Shown here: positions 36,911 to 49,245 of the stretch, in pieces
Layout of the letters: the number at the start of each line of letters is the position of its first letter
Position numbering within the stretch: the first letter of the stretch is position 1
From: Primulina eburnea
Taxonomy: Eukaryota; Streptophyta; Magnoliopsida; Lamiales; Gesneriaceae
Assembly (NCBI RefSeq): GCF_022965805.1
Contig: NC_133108.1
Location: 25,201,545 to 25,265,544, forward strand
Length of the DNA: 64,000 nt
Direction: 5' to 3'
Notes under the pieces: generated by a model
What the model was told of the DNA's origin: nothing
The model's database searches: none
What the model saw: only the letters and a program-made list of their open reading frames with translations
Translations under genes and position numbers: made by a program

Positions 36911-37367
36911 CAATTGCGGTAATTAGGTCTGGTTAATACGTGTTTGTCGAGTATTACATATATCGAATTGCGAATCGAAGATATTGTCAAAAAGTATGAA
37001 AAGTAAAACAGAATGTTAATGACTATTTTAAAATATTTAGTAAGATATTAAGTATGGACTTTTACTTCATAAATTTTTTCTCCCACTGTTTTGACATCTT
37101 TCACTACCCTCTAGTGAAAACGGGAAACTCCTTTCCTCAGTAGGTATGCAAGGTCCAATTAGCGAATTATGATCCCGAATAATATCATCCAATCACAATT
37201 CCTAAAAGGTAGTTTCCAATTACATCACCATGCAACCCTCTACGTAAACTTTTGTCTCACGCTTGATTAGGACCCAATAATATGACGTCGTTCATCTTTA
37301 CGTGTCAAGCCTTACCCATCGATGTTGAACCTTAATGGGCGGTCACCATGAGTTCCCTCAATAATAT
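36911..37367. other. Unassigned AT-rich stretch, probable leader of element 8
   Basis: This is 457 bp between the weak Gag match and the LTR of element 9. No conserved domain, LTR end or primer site is recognised. Its position suggests the 5' end of element 8 in reverse, but that is inference. Confidence 0.4.
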
Positions 37368-38283
37368 TGTAGTGACCCGTTCCAGAGTCACCTACTAATC
37401 ATAACTTAAGCATGCAAAATTAACATTTAAACTGAATCAGGTAATACAGCGGAAAAACAATAATACAACCCAATCGAATCTGTAAGTACAAAAATACTTA
37501 AACAACCAGATCGAACTAAAATCCAATAATAAATACCAACCACTACAGGTCAACCTCTGCTAGCTCTCTGTCCACTCCCTCCTGGACCGTCCAACCTGAG
37601 ACCTGCCCCATCAAATAGGGTGCCCAAAACAGAGATAAACCGAGGACGTGAGCATAAAACGCTCAGCACCGAAAGCATGAGTATACAAGACTATGACATG
37701 CATGTATGCAAAAATGTACTGGATACCAGGATCTGGGTATAACGAAATACTGCTCAGACAAATGACGTCAAGGTATGTAGCACTCTGCGCCGTCGCACCA
37801 GGAGGTGGCTCCCATACCAAAATAAACCTGTGGATATACCGGTGACCTGACCACCGTCGGCCAACGGGGTCCAACCATCCACAACAAACGAGGGCTGAGC
37901 ACCCTCTCAACAGGCTATCTCAAAGATAATCAGGCTCAACATGATTATGCAAATGCCGCATAATAAACCATGCATCATATGACAGATAATAATGCAACAT
38001 ATAAACATGCAACACATAGTAAAGCATACTCAATCCTGCTATCTCGGATAGTACTTTCGTACCTCAAATCAGTAGATCCTAGCAATCAGCCCTAGACTCA
38101 AGTCTGTGTCCACAGTCAGCCCCACTGATGCCGTTAGCTCCCAACTAGAGCACAGCTCCGCTACAGAACCAGTAGTTCCTCGCTAGTGCCTAAACCTCGG
38201 GAAAAGACTAGAAATCTATCAGAAACGACTAAAACGCTCTGGAACACTCGGAATTGGCGAGGGAATAGTGAAGCCTCGCGCCT

Positions 38284-38293
38284 CTATTTATAG
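38284..38293 (-). promoter_or_regulatory. TATA box in 3' LTR of element 9
   Basis: The minus strand reads CTATAAATAG, then AGG. It directly follows the CGGACGATCCG cluster in element orientation. Confidence 0.7.
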
Positions 38294-38300
38294 ACAATGA

Positions 38301-38534
38301 TCGGACGATCCGATCCACTTCGGACGATCCGAACCACTTCGGACCTTCCGAACCCTGGCTACTTCGGACCTTCCGAACCCTACCGGACGATCCGAACTCT
38401 GCATGTCTTCCACGTGTCCAGACACCTGTCTTCGGACGATCCGAACCCTGATCGGACGATCCGAACTCTGCATGTCTTCCACGTGTCCAGACACCTGTCT
38501 TCGGACGATCCGAACCCAGTTCGGTCTTTCCGAT
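38301..38534 (-). promoter_or_regulatory. CGGACGATCCG cluster with G-boxes, 3' LTR of element 9
   Basis: About eight to ten TCGGACGATCCGA-like units, with variants TCGGACCTTCCGA and TCGGTCTTTCCGA, lie just upstream of the TATA box. Two 69-bp tandem units each carry GGACACGTGG on the element's sense strand (CACGTG at 38411 and 38480), a G-box/ABRE-type sequence bound by plant bZIP factors. Confidence 0.6.
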
Positions 38535-38591
38535 CTCACCGACACAAAATTAATCCAATATTTAACTCAAATTAGGCATCGGGATACTACA

Positions 38592-38605
38592 TTCTCCCCC
38601 TCTAA
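38592..38605 (-). other. Polypurine tract of element 9
   Basis: The minus strand reads TAGAGGGGGAGAAT immediately before the 3' LTR. Confidence 0.88.
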
Positions 38606-38728
38606 AAAGGATTTCGTCCGCAAAATCGAGTCTGAAAAATGAAAATCTGAACAACAATACATTCAACTTAAGAATGAAATACAACTGAAAATACAACTGA
38701 GATTACAATCATAACTGAAGTACTACAA

Positions 38729-41662
38729 CTAGAACAACTCTGGATGCTCTGACCGCATGCGACTCTCTAGTTCCCAAGTAGCTTCTTCAGTACCTCGGCG
38801 CTGCCACTGCACTAAGACAAGAGGAATAGTCTTATTCCGCAGTACCTTATCCTTCCGGTCTAAGATCGAAACCGGTCTTTCCACAAAAGACAAATCCGGA
38901 TTCAGCTGAACTTCTGTCGGATGCAAAACATGAGACTCATCCGCTATGTATCGTCTCAACAAGGACACATGAAACACATTGTGAACACTAGACAGATACG
39001 GTGGCAAAGCTAATCTGTAGGCCAAATCTCCCACACATTCTAAGATCTCAAAAGGACCAATGAATCTCGGAGATAGCTTACCCTTGAGTCCAAATCTCAG
39101 AATCCTCCGAAAAGGTGATACCTTGAGAAACACTTTCTCGCCTGCATCAAAATGAAGAGGTCTGCGCTTGGTGTTCGCATAACTTGCTTGTCGATCCTGA
39201 GCAGTCTTAATCCGCTGTTTGATCACAAGAACTTTGTCCATGGCCTGCTGAATCAATTCTGGACCCTCGACCTGTCGTTCTCCGACTTCCTCCCAGAACA
39301 AAGGAGTACGACAACGTCGACCATACAATGCTTCAAACGGAGACATACCAATACTCCTATGAAAACTGTTGTTGTATGCAAACTCTATCAGTGGCAGATG
39401 ATCATGCCAAGCTGGCCCGAAATCCATCACACAAGATCTCAACATATCCTCAAGAGTACGAATAGTCCTCTCTGACTGACCGTCAGTCTCTGGGTGATAT
39501 GCAGTACTCAAACTCAAGGTAGTACCCAAAGCTTGCTGAAAGCTGCCCCAAAATCTAGAGGTAAATCGAGGATCTCTGTCACTAACGATACTCACGGGCA
39601 CACCATGAAACCGTACAATCTCCTGAATGTACAACCGTGCCATCCGATCGAAAGTGAAATCTCTGTTATACGGAAGAAAATGGGCAGACTTAGTAAGCCG
39701 ATCCACTACCACCCAGATAGCATCTCTATTTCTCACAGACATAGGCAAGTGAGTCACGAAGTCCATCGTGATATGCTCCCACTTCCACTCCGGAATAGGA
39801 AGATTCTGCAACAAACCTCCAGGTCGTCGATACTCAGCCTTTACTTGCTGACAGACTAGGCACTTGGAGACATACTGATAAACATCACGCTTCATACCTT
39901 TCCACCAAAATCGAGTCCTCAAATCCTTATACATCTTGTTGCTCCCCGGATGAACACTCAACTTGCTACGATGAGCCTGGGACAAAATCTCCTCCCTCAA
40001 AGTGTCATCTTCCGGTACAACAACACGACCAGATAAGCACAAAAGACCCTCGGACTGATAGTGGAATCCAGAAGTATTATCTCCATCAGCCAACCGAGCT
40101 AATTTCTGAACCTTAAAATCAGACATCTGAGCATCTCTAATCCGAGAATACAAAACTGGTTCAGACAAAATAGTAGCTACACGGATACTCTCTGCTCCCT
40201 TCCGATGCTTACAATTGAATCCCATCGAGCAGAAATCCTGAATAATCCCAGATACAGCACCAGTCTGAAGAGCAGACAATCTCACCTTGCGACTAAGAGC
40301 ATCGGCCGTGAGATTCGCAGATCCTGGATGATACTTGATTTCACAATCATAATCCTTGAGTAGATCCATCCAACGACGCTGACGCATGTTCAACTCAGCC
40401 TGAGTGAACAGATACTTCAAACTCTTATGATCAGTGAAAATCTCAAATCGCTCACCATACAGATAATGGCGCCAGATTTTCAAAGCAAAAACGATCGCTG
40501 CTAATTCCAGATCATGAACAGGATAATTTTCCTCATGAGGCTTCAACTGCCTCGACGCATAAGCAATCACATGCTCATTCTGCATCAGAACACACCCTAG
40601 TCCCTGCAAAGAAGCATCGGTGTAAACACTGAAACCACCAGATCCAGACGGTAAAGCCAAAACAGGCGCAGATGTCAAACGTCTGCGAAGTTCCAGAAAA
40701 CTCTCTTCGCACTCTGATGTCCACTCAAATGAAACATCTTTCCGAGTGAGCTGAGTGAGTGGCTTAGCAATCTGAGAGAAGTTGACAATGAAACGACGAT
40801 AATACCCAGCCAATCCCAGAAAACTGCGGATCTCGGCTACTGTCGTCGGACGTGACCAGTTCAATACCGCCTCCACCTTGCTCGGGTCAACTGAAACTCC
40901 CTGGCTAGAAATGACATGACCAAGGAATACAACCCTGTCAATCCAAAACTCGCATTTACTCAACTTCGCATAAAGCTGATTCTCGCGAAGTGTTTGTAAA
41001 ATAATCCTCAAGTGTTGTAGGTGTTCTTGCTGATCATGCGAATAGATTAAGATATCATCTATAAACACCACAACAAACTTATCCAAGAAATCCCGAAATA
41101 CTCGATTCATCAGATCCATAAAAACTGCTGGTGCATTCGTCACCCCAAAAGGCATAACCAAAAACTCATAATGCCCATACCGGGTCCTGAATGCAGTCTT
41201 CGATATATCTCTCTGATGAACTCGAAGCTGATGATAACCAGACCTTAAATCAATCTTGGAATACACAGAGGTGCCTTGCAGTTGATCAAATAAATCATCA
41301 ATCCGTGGCAACGGATACTTATTCTTGATCGTAGCACGATTCAACTGTCGATAATCTATGCAGAGCCGCATAGAACCATCCTTCTTTTTGACAAAAAGAA
41401 CTGGTGCTCCCCACGGGGACACACTGGGTCGAATATACCCCTTGTCAAGAAGATCCTGCAACTGCTGTTTCAATTCTTGCATCTCCGATGGAGCTAAACG
41501 ATAAGGAGCTCTAGAGATTGGTGCCGTGCCTGGCACTAAATCGATGCCGAAATCCACTTCCCGAACGGGAGGAAAACCAGGAATCTCGTCGGGTAAAAAC
41601 ATCCGGAAACTCGCGAACCACTGGAATGTCACTGATACCGACACTATCTGCGGACGAATCAA
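38729..41662 (-). CDS. RT-RNase H-integrase-chromodomain frame of element 9
   Basis: An open frame of 977 codons whose homology begins at about 41595 with [18 protein letters not shown]; the codons before that are out of frame with protease. RT has [28 protein letters not shown] and [10 protein letters not shown]. RNase H has [26 protein letters not shown] and TADALSRK. Integrase has a complete HHCC finger ([11 protein letters not shown] ... KCLVCQQVK) and MDF, SDRD and SERT for the catalytic triad. The end [19 protein letters not shown] is the chromodomain, which would direct insertion into heterochromatin. The domains look intact; expression would need the single-base shift near 41594 to be absent or bypassed. 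Confidence 0.9.
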   Translation of the reverse strand: MIRPQIVSVSVTFQWFASFRMFLPDEIPGFPPVREVDFGIDLVPGTAPISRAPYRLAPSEMQELKQQLQDLLDKGYIRPSVSPWGAPVLFVKKKDGSMRLCIDYRQLNRATIKNKYPLPRIDDLFDQLQGTSVYSKIDLRSGYHQLRVHQRDISKTAFRTRYGHYEFLVMPFGVTNAPAVFMDLMNRVFRDFLDKFVVVFIDDILIYSHDQQEHLQHLRIILQTLRENQLYAKLSKCEFWIDRVVFLGHVISSQGVSVDPSKVEAVLNWSRPTTVAEIRSFLGLAGYYRRFIVNFSQIAKPLTQLTRKDVSFEWTSECEESFLELRRRLTSAPVLALPSGSGGFSVYTDASLQGLGCVLMQNEHVIAYASRQLKPHEENYPVHDLELAAIVFALKIWRHYLYGERFEIFTDHKSLKYLFTQAELNMRQRRWMDLLKDYDCEIKYHPGSANLTADALSRKVRLSALQTGAVSGIIQDFCSMGFNCKHRKGAESIRVATILSEPVLYSRIRDAQMSDFKVQKLARLADGDNTSGFHYQSEGLLCLSGRVVVPEDDTLREEILSQAHRSKLSVHPGSNKMYKDLRTRFWWKGMKRDVYQYVSKCLVCQQVKAEYRRPGGLLQNLPIPEWKWEHITMDFVTHLPMSVRNRDAIWVVVDRLTKSAHFLPYNRDFTFDRMARLYIQEIVRFHGVPVSIVSDRDPRFTSRFWGSFQQALGTTLSLSTAYHPETDGQSERTIRTLEDMLRSCVMDFGPAWHDHLPLIEFAYNNSFHRSIGMSPFEALYGRRCRTPLFWEEVGERQVEGPELIQQAMDKVLVIKQRIKTAQDRQASYANTKRRPLHFDAGEKVFLKVSPFRRILRFGLKGKLSPRFIGPFEILECVGDLAYRLALPPYLSSVHNVFHVSLLRRYIADESHVLHPTEVQLNPDLSFVERPVSILDRKDKVLRNKTIPLVLVQWQRRGTEEATWELESRMRSEHPELF

Positions 41663-43157
41663 TAGTATAGATAAGGTAGCCTTCCCCGCCCGACTCTAAA
41701 GCACGACAGGCTTTCAGAGCAGAAACCACAGGCATCGGGGGTCGCGCTCCCTCTCCATAGAAAAACCAACTGTCGCCCTCAATTGGACGAAACTGCACAA
41801 ACTTCTGATAACAGTCCACAGTAGCTCTAAACACAGTCAGCACATCTATTCCCAGAATGCAATCAAAATCCTCCATCGCAAGAATCATCAAATTAGCAGT
41901 TAAAATATTTCCCTCAAACTCTAGAGGACATCCCATAACTAGACGTCTAGCTAACACCGATTGACCCATCGGCGTGGAAACAGATACCACAACGTCTAAA
42001 GAAGTGAAAGGCAACGCATGACGCTTAGCAAATCTCGCAGATATGAATGAATGCGATGCACCAGTATCAATGAGAACGTAAGCAGGTAATCCACATAATA
42101 AAAACACACCTGCGATAACTCTCTCGTTCTCCTCAGCGGCCTGATCCTGGTTAAGAGCAAAGACTTGCCCTTGAGTACGCGGTCGGAGGTTCGAACCCTG
42201 AGTAGACTGTCCCTGCATTGGCCTCTGATGAACGGAAGCCTGAGAACCCGATCCTGATCCTCCGCCCGTCTGTGGACAATCTCTCTTCATGTGGCCCATC
42301 TCACCGCACCTGTAACAAGCACCCGCAACCTTGCGACAACGCTCCGTCGGATGATCCTTCCCGCAATGCTGACACGGGCCTTTCTTCCTCCCAAAATGAT
42401 GAACTCCCCCAGATCCAGAGGAAGAAGAAGTAGATCCAGCCTGCTTAAATGTTTGGGCTCGGGGACCCAAAGAACTAGTAGGACGAGCAGACTGCATGGC
42501 TCGACCCCTCAGCAAACTGCCCTCAGCTTGGCGACAACGGTTCACAAGGCCCTCATACGATGTCGGATCATCGCAGACAACAACTCGATCATAAATCTCC
42601 TGATTGAGGCCCTGGAGAAAATGGTTATACTTGGCACTAGCATTGTCACTGACATGCGGTACATACGGAAGCAACTCAAAGAACTTCTGCTGATACTCAT
42701 CAACAGACAAGCTTCCTTGCTTCAGATTGATCAACTCAATCGCTTTGGTCTGCAGAAGAGCTGGTGGAAAGTAAAGCAGCATGAAAGCGGCTCGGAAATC
42801 GGCCCAAAGAACTCGACCCTGTCGCTGGACTATCGGTGCAGAGGTAGACCTCCACCACTTACGCGCACCACCCTCCAGCAAGAAATCAAGGGTATCCATC
42901 TGCTGCTCCGCCGAGCACTGAAAAGTCTTGAAACAGCTCTCCATCCTCTCAAGCCAGTTCTCCGCAACATCCGGAGTCTCACCGCCCGAAAGAGGTTTCG
43001 GCCCCATCTGCAAGAACCGATGCATGCTAAAACTCCGGGGCTCATCACGACGGTGATGACGGCGTTCTCGATGCTCTCGGCGACGCTCCCGATCGTCGCG
43101 GTCTCCCCAGCGTCCAACGCTGCCATGACTACTAGCATCATCGTCATAACCAGACAT
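41511..43157 (-). CDS. Gag-protease frame of element 9
   Basis: 548 codons from [13 protein letters not shown]. The N-terminus is rich in Arg, His and Asp. Gag follows with [15 protein letters not shown] and [17 protein letters not shown], then a [13 protein letters not shown] knuckle, the retroviral-type knuckle [14 protein letters not shown] (residues 281-294), and the protease with [12 protein letters not shown] (Asp 364). Gag packages the RNA and the protease matures the polyprotein. After [10 protein letters not shown] the frame changes (one extra base near 41594), giving a false tail. The related element 2 reads through this point in one frame, so this is a lesion or a sequencing error, not a designed frameshift. 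Confidence 0.9.
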   Translation of the reverse strand: MSGYDDDASSHGSVGRWGDRDDRERRREHRERRHHRRDEPRSFSMHRFLQMGPKPLSGGETPDVAENWLERMESCFKTFQCSAEQQMDTLDFLLEGGARKWWRSTSAPIVQRQGRVLWADFRAAFMLLYFPPALLQTKAIELINLKQGSLSVDEYQQKFFELLPYVPHVSDNASAKYNHFLQGLNQEIYDRVVVCDDPTSYEGLVNRCRQAEGSLLRGRAMQSARPTSSLGPRAQTFKQAGSTSSSSGSGGVHHFGRKKGPCQHCGKDHPTERCRKVAGACYRCGEMGHMKRDCPQTGGGSGSGSQASVHQRPMQGQSTQGSNLRPRTQGQVFALNQDQAAEENERVIAGVFLLCGLPAYVLIDTGASHSFISARFAKRHALPFTSLDVVVSVSTPMGQSVLARRLVMGCPLEFEGNILTANLMILAMEDFDCILGIDVLTVFRATVDCYQKFVQFRPIEGDSWFFYGEGARPPMPVVSALKACRALESGGEGYLIYTIDSSADSVGISDIPVVREFPDVFTRRDSWFSSRSGSGFRHRFSARHGTNL

Positions 43158-43228
43158 CTCTTAGCTACAAAAGTTACCAAAGATTAATCCCAAAAAGAAC
43201 AGTTCTAAATCCCAAAATCTTAATGCAT

Positions 43229-43240
43229 GCTCTGATACCA
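43229..43240 (-). other. Primer binding site of element 9
   Basis: The minus strand reads TGGTATCAGAGC, four bases from the 5' LTR. It is the initiator tRNA-Met primer site. Confidence 0.93.
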
Positions 43241-43244
43241 TAAA

Positions 43245-44508
43245 TGTAGTGACCCGTTCCAGAGTCACCTACTAATCATAACTTAAGCATGCAAAATTAA
43301 CATTTAAACTGAATCAGGTAATACAGCGGAAAAACAATAATACAACCCAATCGAATCTGTAAGTACAAAAATACTTAAACAACCAGATCGAACTAAAATC
43401 CAATAATAAATACCAACCACTACAGGTCAACCTCTGCTAGCTCTCTGTCCACTCCCTCCTGGACCGTCCAACCTGAGACCTGCCCCATCAAATAGGGTGC
43501 CCAAAACAGAGATAAACCGAGGACGTGAGCATAAAACGCTCAGCACCGAAAGCATGAGTATACAAGACTATGACATGCATGTATGCAAAAATGTACTGGA
43601 TACCAGGATCTGGGTATAACGAAATACTGCTCAGACAAATGACGTCAAGGTATGTAGCACTCTGCGCCGTCGCACCAGGAGGTGGCTCCCATACCAAAAT
43701 AAACCTGTGGATATACCGGTGACCTGACCACCGTCGGCCAACGGGGTCCAACCATCCACAACAAACGAGGGCTGAGCACCCTCTCAACAGGCTATCTCAA
43801 AGATAATCAGGCTCAACATGATTATGCAAATGCCGCATAATAAACCATGCATCATATGACAGATAATAATGCAACATATAAACATGCAACACATAGTAAA
43901 GCATACTCAATCCTGCTATCTCGGATAGTACTTTCGTACCTCAAATCAGTAGATCCTAGCAATCAGCCCTAGACTCAAGTCTGTGTCCACAGTCAGCCCC
44001 ACTGATGCCGCTAGCTCCCAACTAGAGCACAGCTCCGCTACAGAACCAGTAGTTCCTCGCTAGTGCCTAAACCTCGGGAAAAGACTAGAAATCTATCAGA
44101 AACGACTAAAACGCTCTGGAACACTCGGAATTGGCGAGGGAATAGTGAAGCCTCGCGCCTCTATTTATAGACAATGATCGGACGATCCGATCCACTTCGG
44201 ACGATCCGAACCACTTCGGACCTTCCGAACCCTGGCTACTTCGGACCTTCCGAACCCTACCGGACGATCCGAACTCTGCATGTCTTCCACGTGTCCAGAC
44301 ACCTGTCTTCGGACGATCCGAACCCTGATCGGACGATCCGAACTCTGCATGTCTTCCACGTGTCCAGACACCTGTCTTCGGACGATCCGAACCCTGATCG
44401 GTCCATCCGAACCCACTTCGGACGTTCCGAACCCAGTTCGGTCTTTCCGATCTCACCGACACAAAATTAATCCAATATTTAACTCAAATTAGGCATCGGG
44501 ATACTACA
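43245..44508 (-). repeat. 5' LTR of element 9
   Basis: 1264 bp, with the same ends as the other copy. TATA box at 44161-44170 (minus), motif cluster at 44178-44450, G-boxes (CACGTG) at 44288 and 44357. It has about 40 bp more cluster sequence than the 3' LTR, so the promoter that would drive the element is the longer one. Confidence 0.93.
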
Positions 44509-46090
44509 CCCATGGTCTAAGAGCCACATCCATATAAGCATGAAGTCCTAATCAAATCATGTCTAGACTCGACTCGATCTGGAACTCTAGGGATCCCGGG
44601 GTGAATAAGACGGCACTGTCTGTCACCTACCCTCCCAATCGAGGTGCTGTCCGTCTTATTCCTAGACTTCGGCCTGATCTGTATCCACGTCTACAAAGGG
44701 GCGGTGATCTTCCCCTAAGCTGAGATATCGCCGAACATCTAGAAGTCTGGATGATCTCGCAGACTTTCCTATCTTAATGCATGAATACACAATCTGTAAA
44801 CAAGCACAATCATCTTAATGCAATGTAACATGATCTGTAACAAAGCATAGCAAGATTTGAATACAAGTTCTATAAACAAATATATAAACAAGAACATAGT
44901 ATGTGATTTATTGGGCAACTCAAATGGCGATCTCAATTGAGTTGTTTCTTCCCGAATATCACATGAATTATACCTTTGTCGTCCCCGTCTGACGAAGACG
45001 AAGTCTCGAAGTCCAGTTTGTCCATATCAAATCTGAAATGACAATATCAAATACACTGTATCAATGTGTAACTCAATTAACAATCTGTTCTGATCAATAC
45101 TCAACTCAGTACAAAATCTGATCAATATCTGAACAAAATACAATCTGATTCATATCAACAATATCACAATATAATCGAAATCATTTCTGAATCTAATCAA
45201 TCTGAATCAGCTGATGTTTCAACGGTACAACAATACAGTCTTGATAAACCCGTCGATGTCAACATCACAAATATCATATCAGAACTCGTAATCAATACCA
45301 TATTATCATTCTTCTAATTTCAGCATATCACTATCTATCAAATTCAATTCAAGAAACACTGAAATTCATCACACAGATATACGGTATTATTTCATCGATC
45401 TGACTTCACATATATACTGAATAATTTATCCAGAATACGTAAACATAATTATTTCTCTATTCTTGAATTAAGAACAATCAAATTCTCGAGTTCCATCTCA
45501 AATAATATCTTCTGAAAATCATAACAATTGTATAAACAGTCTATTCTTCAATCTGTCTTCGATTATACAATGTCTACGGTAGTAGAAACACCATATCTGA
45601 ATCATATTCAATTCCGACAACATCATATTTTCAAAACATCTCAAAACGTAACAATACTTACGTCCTTGTGTAGCTCGAGTCGAGAGGAGCTCGATACTGC
45701 GTTCAGATTTAAATTCTGATAGCCGGATCTTGAACAATCAAATTTTTAAGGTAAAATGAAGCTTGAGGAATTTTCATTCATGGAAGTCTCGATTCTTTCT
45801 TCAAGATTTAAAGGGAAATGCAAATGTATATAACAAGTTGTATGGTGGTGACAAGTGTCCCACTCAACTTGCCATATTTGCACTTTAGTCCCTCAACTTT
45901 TCACTATTTGCAAATTGGCCCCCCAATAATTACGAAATTGCCATCAAATTTAAATCAAGTATTTTTCCACTTAATTACAAAATTGCCATCAAATTTAAAT
46001 CAAGTATTTTTCCACTTAATTACAAAAAATGCCATCAAATTTATTTTCTTTTCGGGATCTCATAAAATTGATAACATCTCGGGCCTTACA
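44509..46090 (-). repeat. Truncated reversed LTR of another Tekay-related family
   Basis: From about 44550 the sequence follows the LTR body of element 3 in the same orientation (ATGTCTAGACTCGACTCG, GAATAAGACGGCACTGTC). It ends at 46090 with the LTR start TGTAAGGCCCGAG on the minus strand. The 3' part of this LTR is missing at the junction with element 9, and no internal domain is present. Bases 44509-44549 are unassigned. A TATA-like TTATATACA (minus) lies near 45826-45834. The right side abuts the integrase array directly. Confidence 0.78.
45926..46042 (-). repeat. 45-bp AT-rich tandem repeat in U3 of the LTR fragment
   Basis: Two full copies and one partial copy of a 45-bp unit containing TTGCCATCAAATTTAAATC and TATTTTTCCACTTAATTAC (45926, 45971, 46016). 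It occupies the U3 place where elements 1, 3, 7 and 9 carry GC-rich motif clusters. Confidence 0.8.
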
Positions 46091-48048
46091 AAATCCGCAA
46101 TGTTTGAAGCATCATTGGTTTTATGACAAGCTATAAAATTTGCCATCTTAGAGAATCTATCCACAACAACGAAAATAGAATCCCTCCCCTTCTTAGTCCT
46201 AGGCAACCCCAAAATAAAGTCCATAGAAATTCAATCCAAGTTCTTTTAAGAATAGCACGCAAAAGTGTTCCCAAAGTTCTATTGACAACTTCAGTTTGTC
46301 CATCCGTTTGAGGATGACAAGTAGTAAAAAACAACACTTTTTTGCCAAGTTTAGCCCATAAAGTATTCTAAAAGTAACTCAAGAATTTGACATCGCGATC
46401 AGAAGTAATATTCCTAGTCATGCCATGCAACCTAACGACTTCTCTAAAGAACAAATCCGCAATGTTTGAAGCATCATCGGTTTTATGACAAGCTATAAAA
46501 TGTGCCATCTTAGAGAATCTATCCAAAACAACGAAAATAGAATCCCTCCCCTTCTTAGTCCTAGGCAACCCCAAAATAAAGTCCATAGAAATGTCAATCC
46601 AAGTTCTTTTTAAGAATAGCACGCAAAAGTGTTCCCAAAGTTCTATTGACAACTTCAGTTTGTCCATCCGTTTGAGGATGACAAGTAGTTGAAAACAACA
46701 ATTTTGTGCCTAGTTTAGCCCATAAAGTATTCCAAAAGTAACTCAAGAATTTAACATCGCGACCAGAAACAATAGTCCTAGGCATGCCATGCAACCTAAC
46801 GACTTCTCTAAAGAACATATCCGCAATGTTGGCAGCATCATCGGTTTTATGACAAGCTATAAAATGTGCATCTTAGAGAATCTATCCACAACAACAAAAA
46901 TAGAATCCCTCCCATTCTTAGTCCTAGGCAACCCCAAAATAAAGTCCCTAGAAATTTCTATCCAAGTTCTTTTTAAGAATAGCACGCAAAAGTGTTCCCA
47001 ACGTTCTATTGACAACTTCAGTTTGTCCATCCGTTTGAGGATGACAAGTAGTGTAAACAACAATTTTGTGCCAAGTTTAGCCCATAAAGTCTTCCAAAAG
47101 TAACTCGAGAATATAACATCGCGATCAGAAACAACAGTCCTAGGCGTGCCATGCAACCTAACGACTTCTCTAAAGAACAAATCTGCTATGTTTGAAGCAT
47201 CATCGGTTTTAGGACAAGCTATAAAATGTGACATATTAGAGAATCTATCCACAACAACAAAAATAGAATCCCTCCCCTTCTTAGTCCTAGGCAACTCAAA
47301 AATAAAGTCCCTAGAAATGTCAATCCAAGTTCTTTTTAGGAATAGCACGCAAAAGTGTTCCCAACGTTCTATTGACAACTTCAGTTTGTCCATCAGTTTG
47401 AGGATGACAAGTAGTAGAAAACAACAATTTTGTGTCAAGTTTAGCCCATAAAGTATTCCAAAAGTAACTCAAGAATTTAACATCGCGACCAGAATCAATA
47501 GTCCTAGGCATGCCATGCAACCTAACGACTTCTCTAAAGAACAAATCCGCAATGTTTGAAGCATCATCGTTTTCATGACAAGCTATAAAATGTGCCATTT
47601 TAGACAATCTATCCACAACAACAAAAATAGAATCCCTCCCCTTCTTAGTCCTAGGCAACCCCAAAATAAATTCCATAGAAATGTCAATCCAAGTTCTTTT
47701 TAAGAATAGCACGCAAAAGTGTTCTCAAATTTCTAGTGACAACTTCAGTTTGTCCATCCGTTTGAGGATGACAAGTAGTAGAAAACAACAATTTTGGGCG
47801 AAGTTTAGCCCATAAAGTATTTCGAAAGTAACTCAAATAATTTAACATCGCGACCAGAAACAATAGTCCTAGGCATGCCATGAAACCTAGCGACATCTCT
47901 AAAGAACAAACCCGCCATGTTTGAAGCATAATCGGTTTTATGACAAGCTATAAAATGTGCCATCTTAGAGAATCTATCCACAACAAAAAAAATAGAATCC
48001 CTCCCATTCTTAGTTCTAGGCAACCACAATCTAAAGTCCATAGAAATG

Positions 48049-49245
48049 TCAATCCAAGTTCTTTTTAAGAATGGCACGCAAAATTGTTCTCAAACTTCTA
48101 TTGACATCTTCTGTTTGTCCATCCGTTTGAGGATGACAAGTAGTAGAAAACAACAATTTTGTGCCAAGTTTAGCCCATAAAGTCTTCCAAAAGTAACTCG
48201 AGAATTTAACATCGCAAACAGAAACAATAGTCCAAGGCATGCCATGCAACCTAACGACTTCTCCAAAGAACAAATCCGCCATGTTTGAAGCATCATCGGT
48301 TTTATGACAAGCTATAAAATGTTCCATCTTAGAGAATCTATCCACTACAACAAAAATAGAATCCCTCCCCTTCTTAGTCCTAGGCAACCCCAAAATAAAG
48401 TCCCTAGAAATTTCTATCCAAGTTCTTTTTAAGAATAGCACGCAAAAGTGTTCCCAACGTTCTATTGACAACTTCAGTTTGTCCATCCGTTTGAGGATGA
48501 CAAGTAGTGTAAACAACAATTTTGTGCCAAGTTTAGCCCATAAAGTCTTCCAAAAGTAACTCGAGAATATAACATCGCGATCAGAAAAAATAGTCCTAGG
48601 CGTGCCATGCAACCTAACGACTTCTCTAAAGAACAAATCCGCGATGTTTGAAGCATCATCGGTTTTAGGACAAGCTATAAAATGTGCCATCTTAGAGAAT
48701 CTATCCACAACAACAAAAATAGAATCCCTCCCCTTCTTAGTCCTAGGCAACTCAAAAATAAAGTCCCTAGAAATGTCAATCCAAGTTCTTTTTAGGAATA
48801 GCACGCAAAAGTGTTCCCAACGTTCTATTGACAACTTCAGTTTGTCCATCAGTTTGAGGATGACAAGTAGTAGAAAACAACAATTTTGTGTCAAGTTTAG
48901 CCCATAAAGTATTCCAAAATAACTCAAGAATTTAACATCGCGACCAGAATCAATAGTCCTAGGCATGCCATGGAACCTAACGACTTCTCTAAAGAACAAA
49001 TCCGCAATGTTTGAAGCATCATCGTTTTTATGACAAGCTATAAAATGTGCCATTTTAGACAATCTATCCACAACAACAAAAATAGAATCCCTCCCCTTCT
49101 TAGTCCTAGACAACCCCAAAATAAAGTCCATAGAAATGTCAATCAAAGTTCTTTTTAAGAATAGCACGCAAAGTGTTCTCAAAGTTCTAGTGACAACTTC
49201 AGTTTGTCCATCCGTTTGAGGATGACAAGTAGTAGAAAACAACAA
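48049..49245 (-). pseudogene. Longest open stretch in the integrase array
   Basis: 398 codons crossing about three monomers, because small indels keep the frame open over junctions that normally close it. It contains successive integrase cores with SGRD, SDRD and SVCD at the second catalytic position. Between cores the +1 frame of the repeat is read ([20 protein letters not shown]), which is not integrase sequence. I take it as fortuitous, not as a multi-domain protein gene. Confidence 0.65.

Larger units (their letters stand above)
37368..38591 (-). repeat. 3' LTR of element 9
   Basis: 1224 bp. On the minus strand it begins TGTAGTATCCCGATGCC and ends CGGGTCACTACA. It matches 43245-44508 except for a substitution near 38130 and a roughly 40-bp shortfall in the motif cluster. 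Confidence 0.93.
37368..44508 (-). mobile_element. Reversed, nearly intact Tekay element 9
   Basis: Complete layout on the minus strand: 5' LTR (44508-43245), primer site, Gag-protease, RT-RNase H-integrase-chromodomain, polypurine tract and 3' LTR (38591-37368). The LTRs are near-identical apart from one roughly 40-bp indel in a motif cluster, so the insertion is recent. The flanking pentamers differ (AATAT at 37363-37367, CCCAT at 44509-44513), so no target duplication is visible. Confidence 0.93.

Noticed and set aside
38297..38575. Short frames on the plus strand in the LTRs of element 9
   Set aside because: They encode repeated translations of the CGGACGATCCG motif and are opposite to the element's sense strand.
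48049..49245. A 398-codon gene
   Set aside because: It is kept open by chance indels across array monomers and mixes the integrase frame with its +1 frame.
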